DNA of 64,000 bases from Molossus alvarezi (lineage: Eukaryota > Chordata > Mammalia > Chiroptera > Molossidae): contig CM073905.1 of NCBI GenBank assembly GCA_037176705.1, positions 34,070,986-34,134,985 of the forward strand. The letters are read 5' to 3'. Every line of letters starts with the position of its first letter. Positions within the stretch are counted from its first letter, which is position 1. Of the stretch, positions 1 to 10,375 are shown piece by piece. A program made the translations under genes and the position numbers. The notes below the pieces were generated by a model, which was given only the letters and a program-made list of their open reading frames with translations, did no database searches and was not told where the DNA came from.

Positions 1-85
1 TGCTTTTATCCCCATTTTACAGATGAGAAAACCAAGATTCAAAGGAGTGTCTTGTTCAAGGACCTGAAACTGGCAAACGGTATAT
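1..85 (-). mobile_element. MIR SINE fragment
   Basis: The sequence CCCCATTTTACAGATGAG followed by a degraded continuation is the reverse of the MIR core segment. It is cut by the left edge. Confidence 0.6.
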
Positions 86-689
86 AATTACAATTTCAGG
101 GTGGGCCAGGAAGGGTCCACCGGTGAACAGCCTGGCTAAGGCTCCTGAATTAAGCCTTCAGAATGTGGCAGATACACACACAAAACCAGATACAAAGAGA
201 TAAGCGATGGTCCATCGCAGATCTGAGTTCTCAAAACCAGGGTAGGAGTTCTGCCGAGTCGCCCATACCTGTAGCCTGGCAGCATCCAAGCCATGATTTC
301 GTGTCTAAGCACAAATCACCGAAAACAACGAGGGGCACAGACAAGCCACAGCACCTGTAAAAGCAGCCTGACGTGGCACGATGCCCAGATTTCTCTACTG
401 GGTCCTGTTCCGAGAGCGAAAAGTTCAGCACATCTCAGCCCGTTCCTAACTAGTAGCCAGGCTCAGCTCAAACACAATCCAACTCACCACAGGTCTCAAA
501 CTCAAGGCCCACAGGGGCCGTCAAATGACAAGGGTGGTCTCAGAGGACTGGGCCAAACAAAGAGACACATCAACACCACCTAAGTATTGCTATTTGGCAT
601 TATCTTTTCATTGCTAAGAGAAGCTGGAAATTTGTACATAAGATCTCTTAGATTTTTTTGGTTTGTTTCATGAGGGTACCTTCTCCTAG
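86..689. other. No gene or clear repeat recognised
   Basis: This is ordinary mid-GC non-coding sequence. Overlapping short frames on both strands have no family resemblance. Confidence 0.5.
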
Positions 690-1698
690 TCTTTCTTTCT
701 TTCTATTATTTTTTATTGTTGAAAGTATTACAGACGTCCGCCTTTTTCCCCCATTGACTCCCTCCTTCGCGATCCCACCCCCTCCGGCTTCCCCCAACCT
801 AATGTCTGTGTCCATTGGTGGTGCATAGATGCATATAAGTTCTTTGGTTTATCTCTCCCCACCCCTTTGAGGTCGGTCAGTCTGTTCCCTACTTCCATGC
901 CTCTGGATCTCTTTTGGTCGACAGCTTATTTTGTTAATTATGTTCCATAAATGAGATCATATGGTACGTGTCTTTCTCTGACTGGCTTATTCACTTAGCA
1001 TAATACTCTCCAGGTCCTTCCATGTCGTCTCAAAGGTAAGAGATCTTTCTTTCTTACCGCTGCATAGTACTCCATTGTGTACATGTACCACAACCTCTTT
1101 ATCCACTCATCTCTCAATGGGCACCTGGGCTGTTTTCAGATCTTAGCGACTGTAAATAGTGCTGCTATGAACACAGGGGTGCGTGGATCCAATGTGCTAA
1201 TATTTGGTTGAGGATTTTGGCATCTGTGTTCATCAGGGATATTGGCCTGTAGTTTTCTTTCTTTGTCGTGTCTTTATCTGGTTTTGGAATTAGGATTATG
1301 CTGACCTCATAAAAAGAACTTAGAAGTTTTCCTTCTTCCGGAATTTTTTGGAATAGTTTCAGGAGAATGGGTGTTAGTTCTTCTTCGAATGTTCAGTAAT
1401 GTGAAGCGGTCGGGACTTGGGCTTTTGTTTGCTGAGAGTTTATTTATTACATCTTTAATTTCCTTAGCTGTTATCGGTCTGTTCAAGTTTTCTGTCTCTT
1501 CCCGGTTCAGTTTTGGGAGACTATGTGATTCTATAAAGTTGTCCATCTAGCCTAGGTTGTCTAATTTGTCGGTGTATAACTGTTCACAGTATTTTTTTTA
1601 ACAATCCTATGTATTTCTGCGGTGTCAGTTGTTACTTCTCCTCTTTCATTTCTGATTTTGTTTATTTGGGTCCTGTTTCTTGGCGAGTCTGGCTAAAG
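690..1698 (-). mobile_element. LINE-1 fragment with internal deletion
   Basis: The piece at 690-1185 is the reverse of an L1 3' end, including the region that reads CAGCACTATTTACAGTCGCT on the minus strand. At about 1190 it jumps to the reverse-transcriptase region; the minus-strand frame at 1307-1546 has ENLNRPITAKEIKDVINKL and NKSPSPD, typical of L1 ORF2. Several kilobases between the two parts are missing. It breaks off at the SPIN-like element at 1699. Confidence 0.85.
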
Positions 1699-1922
1699 CA
1701 GCAGTTCTCAATCTGTGGGTCGTGACCCCTTTGGGGGTCGAACGACCCTTTCACAGGGGTTGCCTAAGACCATCGGAAAACACATATTTCCGATCACGAT
1801 TCATAACAGTAGCAAAATTACAATTATGAAGTAGCAACAAAAATAATTTTATGGTTGGGGGTCACCACAACATGAGGAGCTGTATGAAAGGGTCGCGGCA
1901 TCAGGAAGGTTGAGAACCAGTA
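1699..1922 (+). mobile_element. SPIN-like (hAT) non-autonomous DNA transposon
   Basis: The 224-bp element starts CAGCAGTTCTCAATC and ends GGTTGAGAACCAGTA, imperfect inverted ends of the hAT superfamily. Internal marks are GGGGGTCGAACGACCCTTTC near the left end and GGTTGGGGGTCACCACAACA near the right end. These fit my memory of the SPIN (SPACE INVADERS/URR1) consensus. The flanking octamers GGCTAAAG and AATTATAG could be a decayed target duplication with central TA. It has no coding capacity. Confidence 0.75.
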
Positions 1923-1964
1923 AATTATAGAGGGAAGAGAAGCTAAACAAAAAGGAAAAGGGAG

Positions 1965-2177
1965 GGCCCGGCCAGTGTGGCTCAGAGGTTGAGCATCAAC
2001 CCATGTACCAAGAGGTCGCCAGTTTGACTCCCGGTCAGGGCACATGCCCAGGTTGTGAGCCCGATCCCCAGTGGAGGGGCATGCAGGAGGCAGCCAATTG
2101 ATGTTCTCTCCCATTGATGTTTCTCTCTCTCTCTCCCTCTCCCTTCCTCTCTAAAATCAAAAAAAGAAAAAAAAAAT
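1965..2177 (+). mobile_element. VES SINE, group A
   Basis: Full-length copy with pol III A box (TGGCTCAGAGG), a damaged B box (AGTTTGACTCC) and an A-rich tail. It lies about 40 bp beyond the SPIN-like element. Confidence 0.9.
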
Positions 2178-2817
2178 TTTTGAGGAAAATCTTAAAACTT
2201 CCCCACCTACCTATGTGTTTTTTTTTTTCCCAAAAAAAAACACACGTTCAGTTCTCTGTGGACCTGCTCATTTCCATAAAGGCTGATCATCTGAATTTGT
2301 CAAGACGCTGCAAAACATTTCCTCTCCCTAATATTCCCCAAGGTAAGAACACTTGTAGGAAGAAACCAAGGAACAATTTTTGCCTAATTTAATTACCACC
2401 CTTCCTGCCTATTAGGGTGCTCCCCAAGATCTTGGATTTCAATGTTCCTCTCAAAGCCGACATGTAATGCAGTAGATGCGTAATTAAGGCAAGTTCATTC
2501 TGAATGTCAATGTAGCTCCTATGGGAGATCATGCTTCTATAATTTACCTTCCCAATCCATGAGTGTAGGAATTTAATAATTTTGTCACATCTCACTTCCT
2601 GCAAACCAACCTGCACAAATTTGCTAATAAAAAGGCCATTTTGACTAATCTATATCAATGTGCAAACCAGCTAACTCCTATACAAAATATGAAAAGCATG
2701 TCAGCTGAGTCCTTGGTTTAAAATGCCTCATCTGGAGGGCACTACTTTCCTGAAGTCATAGAAAATTAAAGAAGGGCAGGGGAAATGGGAAAGATGGCGG
2801 AGTGGGCAGGGGAGGCA

Positions 2818-2850
2818 GAAAGAGACAGAGAGAGAAAGAGAGAGAGAGAG
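2818..2850 (+). repeat. GA-rich simple repeat
   Basis: The purine run AGAGAGAGAGAG abuts the 5' end of the next SINE. Confidence 0.85.
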
Positions 2851-3075
2851 CCCTGGCCAATTTGGCTCAGTAGTTAGAGCATCAGCCCATGGACCAAAGA
2901 GTCGCAGGTTCGATTCCCACCAAGGGTACATACCTTGGTTGCGGTTCGACCCTTGGTCCTGGTTGGGATCATGCAGGAGGTGACCAATCAATGTTTCTTT
3001 CTCTCTCTCTCCCTCCCTCCCTCTCTCTCTTCCTCCCTCCCTCCCTCCTATCTGAGGATAGATGGAAAAATGTCC
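2851..3075 (+). mobile_element. VES SINE, group B-related
   Basis: It begins CCCTGGCCAATTTGGCTC and has a B box GGTTCGATTCC and a CT-rich internal run. It ends GATGGAAAAATGTCC without the usual GGTGAGGAT. GA repeats flank both sides. Confidence 0.88.
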
Positions 3076-3255
3076 GAGAGAGAGAGAGAGAGAATTTAAT
3101 GTTAAGTCCAGAAAGAAATAGAGAGGAGCAGAGACATGGACAAGGAGAGATAGAGAAAGACAGAGATCAAAATGGAGATTGAGAGGCAGACAGAGGCAAA
3201 GACAGATAGAAAGACCAAAAAAAAGCAGAGAAGGAGGGAGGGAGAGAGAGAAGGG
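3076..3255 (+). repeat. Degenerate purine (GA) tract
   Basis: About 180 bp of imperfect GA/GGA repeats; the opposite strand is an almost pure pyrimidine run. Confidence 0.85.
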
Positions 3256-3773
3256 ATGTATATGGGTCTTCCTTCACCTTTAATGCTCACATCATGTTAT
3301 CATCATCCTAACAAACCATAAGCAGTCTGTCACCTGGGTTCATGTCATGTACCCTCCACTCTTCTATTTTTCTGGATGCCGTAAGCTGTTGAGTTTGCAA
3401 CTCCTAGCTGGCAGAAAGTGGCTAGTTCAGACTAAAATGTGAATGGCTGATACGTTTGCTTTTGAAAAAAACAAAAGGCATCAGCAGCTTATTGAACCCA
3501 TCAAGATCCCTAACGATGGGATTCATAGGAGACATATTTTTTAGTCCCCCTCAGACTATGTTTATACTCCTCTCTCTCCCCGCCTTTCAGGTCAGACCAC
3601 AAGCACAGAAATCCAGTTCCAAGCATTCTACCTCCAAAGGACTTCTGTAGATTATTTCAGATTTCTCTTTATTCTGATTTTTGTTGTTTTGGCTTGTTTG
3701 TTTGTTTGATGTTAGGGTTTTTGGGTTTTGTTTTTGGACACCCCCCCCCCTCCCAGCCAATGGGATTTTTGGG
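3256..3773. other. No gene recognised
   Basis: Non-coding sequence with a C-run near 3740-3750. No repeat family was identified. Confidence 0.45.
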
Positions 3774-3790
3774 TTTGTTTTTGCTTTTTT

Positions 3791-3958
3791 TTTTTTTTCA
3801 TTGATTTTTTTTTAGAAGAGAAAGAGAGAAACATTGATCGGCTGCCACTCCCCTACTGGGATTGAGCCCGTAACCCGGCATGTGCCCTGACCAGGAATCA
3901 AACTGGGAACTCTCAGTCCATGGGATGCCACTCAACCCACTGAGCCACACCAGCTGGG
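3791..3958 (-). mobile_element. VES SINE, group A-like, minus strand
   Basis: The reversed head CTGAGCCACACCAGCTGGG is clear. Copies of TTGTTTTTGCTTTTTT at 3775-3790 and 3959-3974 flank it as a TSD. Confidence 0.88.
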
Positions 3959-3974
3959 TTGTTTTTGCTTTTTT

Positions 3975-5189
3975 TAAGACTCATTAGCTACTGGCACTTA
4001 CAGTTTTGTTTCTCTAAAGAATCTTGGCCCCTAACAAAATGGGGAATGAGCAGCTCCCTTTGACTGACACACACTTTTGAAAGCTTCTGTTTTCCTCCAT
4101 GGTTTGAGGTAACAATCACAGACAGCCATGACAGTGGGGGTCACACCGAGAAAAACCCTGTTACCTTTGCATAATAAAATGCGACACAGTTTGAAATGAT
4201 CTCATGCTGGGGTCATTTTCCTAGCTGCTTGGCACCTGCAAAGGGACAAATGACTTTGAATGGAGGGTGAGAGAAACAAAGGCGGCCAACGTCAGAGTCT
4301 GTGATGCTCTTCATACTACAAGCTTGAGAACAGTGACTTCCACTGTAATTCAGAGGAGAGAGGTTTGTTGCCGGAGGCTGCTGTCTAAGAGCGTGAATCG
4401 CTATTTGAGTCCATTGCATTTGATTCTGGACTTGCTGAGCATCATCGTGTGAAAGGCAGAACCTCTGACATGCAGGGATGCAAAGAAGAGGAAGACAGAG
4501 CCACAGCTCTCAAGGAACTTGCGGTTTAGTAAGGGAAAATCAGACCAAAATACAAAAAAATGATGATAAACATGGTTCCCAACTATGTAAATCTGATCTC
4601 TCCTGCCAGGCATTTATTTCCACTTTTGGGGGTAAACACCACCTATTCCCAATCTCAAACCATTTAGTCCAGGTGAGCCAGCCCCCGTGGCCTCTACTGC
4701 CCCCTGAGAGAGAGATCAAGTTGCAATTACATTGTCTGAGGCCCTGGATCCAGCCATACCAGAAATCCTCCCCATTTTCTGAGCCGTCAAGCTAGGAAGC
4801 CCCTTTTTCTGTGTTTGTTGTATGTTTTGCCTAAGTCGGGTGAAGTTATCTCTTTTAACTGGAAGAGTCCTGACTAAGTGCTCTTAGTTAGAGGTCCTCA
4901 TTTCACCTTCAAACCAATCCTGTAAGATTTACAAGAAAGGACACAGCTCAGGGCCCTGAACAGGGTAAAACCAATGTGAATACTGTCCGTGTACTGTCTA
5001 ATGTAACCAAGCAATTCCAAAGAAAATCCTTCCTTCCACCGAATTGTCTGGGGCCAGATCTGAGCATTAGGCTGTCAAAAGAACTCTGAGTACCATCACT
5101 CAAGAGAAGAGTGTGAACCTGGAGGCAGGAGGACCTGTCAGAAAACAGACTGATGAACCGAGTCTAGGCAAAAAGGCCTAGAACAGTGC
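3975..5189. other. No gene recognised
   Basis: Unique-looking non-coding sequence. The 105-residue plus frame at 4478-4795 has no recognisable domain. Confidence 0.45.
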
Positions 5190-5365
5190 TTCCCAAACTT
5201 CACTATGTGTGTGGGTCAGCTGGGGTTCTCATTAAAATTCAGAGTCCAATTCAGTAGGTCTGGGGCGAGGCCTGAGGGTCAGCTTTTCTAACCAGCTCCC
5301 CAGTAAGGCTGATACTGCTGGACCAGAACCACACTTTAAATAGCCAGGGTTTAGACCAGGGCAGT
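5190..5365 (-). mobile_element. MER5-type hAT remnant
   Basis: Diagnostic segments are AATTCAGTAGGTCTGGGG and GCTGATACTGCTGGACC, typical of the MER5A family read in reverse. Confidence 0.65.
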
Positions 5366-5694
5366 GAACAGCCAGAGGTGTGTAGACAGAGGTGGCCATC
5401 AAATGTATTTTATTTGAATCATGCAGTAGTCTTAAATTTTTTTTAATTTTATTAAAACTTGTTTCCCTGGGTGTTTGTTTGTTTGTTTGTTGTTTTTTGG
5501 TGTGTGTATGTTTGAAACTTTTTATTATAAAAGGTATTTTTAAATCTAAATGAACTGCCAAAACCTAATGGTGATTTTACATAAATATCTCCATTTCTGG
5601 CTTCCCAAGAAATGGGCGATCTGGCCACACCGGGCTCAAGCCTGCCTGGCCACGGTGGTCTCCCAGGGGGCTGCAGTGGGCGCCACAGTCCATC

Positions 5695-5950
5695 TGCTCA
5701 GCACAGTGGTTAAGGGTGTGGACTCTGGAACCGCCCTGCCTAGGTTTCCAGCCTGACTTGGCACTTTCTCTCCATGATTTGGGGCAAGTGACTTTTACCT
5801 TACTGTGCCTCAGTTTCCCTATCTGTGAAATGGGAGTGATTTACAAGTAGCAACCTGATGTGGGGAGGATTAAATAACGAATATGTGGAAAGTGCTTTAG
5901 ACAGCGCCTGGCACAAGGCTGGCACCAGGTAAAAGCTAGGATCATTATTC
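5695..5950 (+). mobile_element. MIR SINE, nearly full length
   Basis: It runs from AGTGGTTAAGGGTGTGGACT through CCTCAGTTTCCCTATCTGTG to GCGCCTGGCACAAGGC, the order expected for MIR. Confidence 0.85.
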
Positions 5951-6045
5951 ATCTGCTGGTCCTTGTATGCACCTGAGTTTGCAACCGCTGGTTTAGATGG
6001 TTAAAATAAAAAGGATCTTTCCAATGGGTGAGGCCAGGCAGACCA

Positions 6046-6082
6046 CCCCCCAGCCCCAGCCCCAGCCCCACCCCCACCCCAC
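6046..6082 (+). repeat. C-rich simple repeat
   Basis: Short CCCAG/CCCAC units directly before the ZNF143-type motif. Confidence 0.8.
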
Positions 6083-6093
6083 AGGTTATGGAG

Positions 6094-6104
6094 ACTACAA
6101 TTCC
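6094..6104 (+). promoter_or_regulatory. ZNF143/STAF-type motif
   Basis: ACTACAATTCC matches the core of the ZNF143 (STAF) binding motif, which is strongly enriched in mammalian promoters. It lies at the edge of the CpG island just after a C-rich repeat, about 200 bp outside the densest CpG part. Confidence 0.4.
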
Positions 6105-6289
6105 TGGAAGGTGAAATGCCCTGGGGTGGGAAGTAGGGATGGAGGTAAAAATCTGACGCACCCTGAGCAGATGCCCACTGTTTCTTACGAGTCCAGATTC
6201 CAGCACTCTCTGAGTCTCCCCTCTTCCTACTCCGTGATCAGAGCCTAACAGGGGGTGGGGGCAGCTGGCATCAGGCAACCCCTGGGACC

Positions 6290-7090
6290 GCCCAGAGAAA
6301 GCGCACACCCAACACCCTGTGGCTATGCCCCTGCCAGCCTGGGGAAGTGCTGCGGGCACAGGCCGCTGGGCCCCAGGGACCCCTGGCACCCGGAGACCAC
6401 CTGTTTTCCCCACGCCGGCGCCACGCTCACAGCCTTGCCGGGCCCCGCCCCCCGAAACCCGGTCGGATCCCGCGCCCTGCGCCCTCTCCCCGCAGCGGTC
6501 CAGTTCCGTGGTCGCCCCACCCCCAGTCCTAGCGCATCCTCGGCTCCAGCAGCCCATTCCCGGGCCAGCGGCCAGCGGCCAGCGGCCGCCCCGGGTCCCA
6601 GATAACCCCCCGCAACTCCCTCCCAGAGCAGGCAGCCGCTCGGGAGGCAGGACCTGCGGCCCGTCCGCTTCCCCGCAGCCCCGGCCGGGTGCCTACCTTA
6701 CCCGACCGCAGCGACGGTGGGCCCGCTATCCCTCCTCCGCCGCCTCCAGCCGTGTCGCCTCTGCGACCGCCGCCACCAGCGCAGCAGAACCACCTGCGCG
6801 TGACCCTCGATCCCCAACCCCCGCACAGACACGCACACACGTGCGCGCGCTCTGCCCTTAAATATGGGAGCAGCCGACCGGGGGAAGCTGTAAGGGGTTA
6901 ACGAGCGGAGCTCACGGGTTAGGAGGACCGCCTCCCCTCTCCCTCCTCCACCGCCGCAGCCCCGAGAAAAGTTGTCTCCGCGGCGGCGGAGTTTCTCCGC
7001 GGGCAGAACGCAGCCTCACGTTCCTCCCTCCCCCACGCATTCATTCACGGTTTGCGGATCCTGACACAGAGTTGCCCCCGCGCGATTTGC
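6290..7090. promoter_or_regulatory. CpG island, candidate promoter (RPH3A by synteny)
   Basis: This block is strongly GC- and CpG-rich with GC boxes (for example CCCCGCCCC at 6443-6451), and is the only such island in the window. It lies about 36 kb beyond the 3' end of PTPN11. In mammals the next gene on the same strand is RPH3A (rabphilin 3A, a RAB3 effector at synapses), whose transcripts start with non-coding exons. A minus-strand donor at 6701 supports transcription in that direction. No coding exon of RPH3A is visible, so the gene name is an inference from gene order. Confidence 0.6.
6702..6835 (-). other. Predicted non-coding first exon ending at a strong donor
   Basis: On the minus strand the island contains TGCGGTCGG followed by gtaaggtagg, a near-consensus splice donor with GT at 6701-6700. 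An AT-rich element CCATATTTAAGG (6856-6867, minus strand) sits about 30 bp before the assumed start near 6835 and could act as a TATA- or CArG-like element. The exon start is a guess from that spacing. No protein is proposed. Confidence 0.3.
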
Positions 7091-7329
7091 ACCTGCTGTC
7101 CCTCCACTGGGCCGCTTTTCCCGCCTTCTAAGAGTCCTCAAAGGAAAATCGCGGGTGGGAGGCCTGGGGAGTCAACCTCCATCTCTAGGCTTTGGAGACA
7201 CTGCCAGCTCACACGTGCAGGGTTTTTCATCAGTGGCTTCAAGTGCCTGCAGTGGACTTTCAGCCAGTGTATGTAACCAACCCCTTTGCGACCCAAAGGA
7301 AATAGTCGCTGTTGGAAGTAGTAACTGAG

Positions 7330-7388
7330 AGCGGCGCTGAGAACAGCGTCTGGCACACAGTAGGTGCTCAGTAATGGTAGCTCATGAT
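7330..7388 (+). mobile_element. MIR 3' fragment
   Basis: GTCTGGCACACAGTAGGTGC is the MIR 3' end. Confidence 0.55.
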
Positions 7389-7680
7389 TGCCTGCCTGCG
7401 TTCAGCAAGACACCCTCCCCAAGGTGAAATGGAACGGAACAGTGTGGGAATCATCCCCCCTTTTTCCTCTTGAAGGCAAGTGATGTCACCAGAGGACGGG
7501 GGCCACCTGCAGACCATGTTCTGTCTGGTTTGGTCGATGTTTCAGAAGAATGTGAGTTAATTGCCAACACTTAAAAATTCAGAGATCACAAATGTGAGGG
7601 TTTTTCAGTAACTCATTGAAAAATAGAAAGTTGGGGTCACACTGAGCCCACTTTCCTGGAGGCTGGAGCTCACGAGCAAG
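7389..7680. other. No gene recognised
   Basis: Short non-coding interval between the CpG island flank and a SINE. Confidence 0.4.
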
Positions 7681-7690
7681 GGGCTCTTTA

Positions 7691-7897
7691 AAAAATGTTT
7701 TTCTTTATTGGTTTTTAGAAAGAGAGGAAGGGAGAGAGAGAGAGAAACATCGAGAGAGAACATAGATTGGCCGCCTCCAGCATGCCCCACACTGGGGATT
7801 TGGCCCACAACCTGGGCATGTGCCCTGACTGGGAATCGAACTGGCGATCTCTTGATGCATGGGTCGATGCTCAACCACTGAGCCACACCCAGCCCAG
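7691..7897 (-). mobile_element. VES SINE, group A, minus strand
   Basis: The reversed B box (GGGAATCGAAC) and A box (CCACTGAGCCA) are intact. GGCTCTTTAA and GGTTCTTTAA flank it as a decayed TSD. Confidence 0.9.
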
Positions 7898-8044
7898 CAG
7901 CAGGTTCTTTAAGCAGGTGTTTCCTCTGATTGGCCAGTTTCCATGAGGCTCACTTCCCTTATATGTAAGATCCTGGGCCCCTGGAGACCAGTGTGGCCTA
8001 AGGCCTGATGCTGAATTTTCTCCAGTTTCCCCAAGAAATAGCTG

Positions 8045-8160
8045 TCCTTATCCCCATTTTACAGATAAGGAAACTGAGGCTCAGAAAAGGCTAGTAAATT
8101 GGCCAAGGTCACACAGCTAATAAAGAGCAAAACTGAAATGTGAAGCCAGCCGTCAAGCCC
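8045..8160 (-). mobile_element. MIR SINE, minus strand
   Basis: CCATTTTACAGATAAGGAAA followed by CCAAGGTCACACAGCTAATA is the reverse of the MIR core. Confidence 0.85.
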
Positions 8161-8169
8161 CAAGTACCT

Positions 8170-9225
8170 TGGCATGGTAAGGAAAAGCAGAAAGGGGAAA
8201 AGGGGTTCGTACCAAACAGTCTTTCTGGAAGGAGCGTTTTTATTAATAGCACCCATGCCAATATGTTGGGATTGCTTCACAAGACTTTAAATTTTTAGCT
8301 TCGCCTAAATTGGCAGCACCCTCTCCCACACTCACTCCACCTCCTTATTTTTCTCATTTAAGCACTCTGAAAAAGTCTAAAGCTTTGACTGAAATCAAAA
8401 TGCTTCTTATTTCATCCACCCCTAGTTACAGGCACTGTAGGTGTTTCTCTCCTTTCCGTTTCTTCTTCTTTTTTTCTTTTTTTTTTAGCCTCTTTATTTA
8501 TATTTTACTCTTTGTAGTTTGTAAACTCTCTTGCCAGCTGCTTGCATAATCAAAGTGTCTTTACTGTTAGGTTTCCAATTAGGGTTGTGCAGACTTTTTG
8601 GCTGAATAAACACACACATAAGAGGAAATGCGTGCTTGTGCACACACACACTTACATATACACACTCCCACTCCGCATAGGGTCTTCGTGTCTCTCCGGG
8701 TCTCATTATGCCCAAATGTATTTATAGATCTGAAAGTCAGGCACCAAATTCACTAACAGTCTTTTTAATGAGCATGATTGTACCTTTCACATGGAAGCTT
8801 TAGAAGAGTTGGGTTGCAACCATTAGCCATAAAAATGATCCTACATTATTGTCCATTTATAGATGTTGACAACTAATTCCAAAGAATTTAAAACACAGTG
8901 GAGACAACCCCTCCCTCCAAAAGAAAAAAAGAGAGAGAGAGAGAGAGACATATTCAGGCCAAATGCAACCAACTTATGACTTCTGTTGTCAACTTTCAGG
9001 GCAACCTCGGAGGTCGGGGTAAACTCTGCTCCTTGATGTTTCCTTGGGCCCCTGGACCCCTTTAGTCCTCTCCAGGTGGACAATGTGGGTTGTCAATCAT
9101 CCCATTTCAGGGAGGGGTGGGTGGGTGGGCAGAGGAAGAGGGAGGAGCTTCAGAGACTACAAATTGAAGAAGGGGGAAGGAGTGAGAGATCCTCACTGGG
9201 GTCTAATTTCAGCCTCCAGCATCCT
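8170..9225. other. No gene recognised
   Basis: AT-rich non-coding sequence with a short (CA)n near 8640 and a (GA)n at 8930-8948. No repeat family or exon was seen. Confidence 0.45.
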
Positions 9226-9229
9226 GAAG

Positions 9230-9405
9230 ATGTTACTCCAAGTGTGGCCCATAGACCAGCAGCTGATACCAGCATCACCTGGGAGCTTGTTAGAAAGGCA
9301 GATTCTCAGACCCCATTCCAGACCCGCTAAATCAGACACTCTGGGATGGGGCTGCCAGGGACCTGTGGTTCTCCAGGTGATTCTCATGACTACTAAAGTT
9401 TGAGG
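9230..9405 (+). mobile_element. MER5A-type hAT remnant
   Basis: The sequence contains CATCACCTGGGAGCTTGTTA, AGGCAGATTCTCAG and TCCAGGTGATTCTCATG, the usual order in MER5A. Confidence 0.8.
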
Positions 9406-9539
9406 TTTTATGCTAAAGTCCTCTTTGTCTCTTTCTCTACCACAGCCACTTCACCAAAGACTCCCTCTCTGTTATCCTAGCCAGACCCCAGAGGGAAAGG
9501 GAACCCCTTCCACTACACTGAAAATCTTGAATAACTTTA

Positions 9540-10375
9540 TCCCTTGCCTTTGGAATATATGATCTTATAATTCAATAATAAGCAAATAATCCAATTAAAC
9601 TGCAGGCAAAATATTTGAACAGACAATTCCCAAAAGAAGCTATAGAAATGGCCAATAAGCACATGAAAAGTGTTCAACAGCATCAATCATTAGGGAAGTG
9701 AAATTAAACCTAAGGAGATACCCCTACACACCTCCCAGAATGGCTAAAGCTAATAAGACTGACAAGATCAAGGGTTTGTGAGGATAGGGAGTAAATGGAA
9801 CTGCTGGTGGGAATGCAAAATGGTACAATGAATCTGGAGAGAGTTTGGTAATTTCTTATAAAGCTCAACATACAGTTGTCATATGACCCAGCAATTCCAC
9901 TCCTAGTCATCTACCCAAGAGGAATAGAAACATATATCCATACAAAGACTTGCACACAGCAACGTTATTTATAAAAGCCTCAAAATGAAAGTGCCCCAAA
10001 TATCCATCAATATGTGCATAGATAAACAAACTGTGGTATATCCATATAATGGAATACTATTTAGCAATGAAAAGGGAATGACCTACTGATACACACAACA
10101 ACATGGATGAATATCAAAAACATCAGGCTGAGCTTTTACAAAAGCCAGAGAGAAAATGTTATGTATTGTATGATTCCATTTAAATGGAATTCTAGGGACC
10201 TATAAGGATAGAAAGCAGGTCAGTCAGTGGTTGTCTCTGGCTGAAGAGGTGGTGATAAATGGCAAAGGGATATGAGAAAGGTTTCTGGGGTGATAGAAGT
10301 AGTCTGTATCTTTACCAAAGGTTACACAGGTTCATACATCTGTCAAACTTTCCACTTAAAATGAGTACATCGTTG
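9540..10375 (+). mobile_element. Old LINE-1 (L1M) 3' end
   Basis: Segments such as GCTGGTGGGAATGCAAAATG, CCAGCAATTCCACTCCTAG and AATGGAATACTATTTAGCAA mark the ORF2 3' end and UTR of old L1 elements. Confidence 0.88.

Noticed and set aside
1307..1546. Apparent reverse-transcriptase gene
   Set aside because: It is a short surviving piece of L1 ORF2 in an internally deleted element.
5949..6861. Frames of 103-202 residues on both strands in and beside the CpG island
   Set aside because: Gly/Arg/Pro/Ala-rich frames on opposite strands are expected from CpG-rich sequence. The 202-residue one also runs through a MIR and a C-rich repeat.
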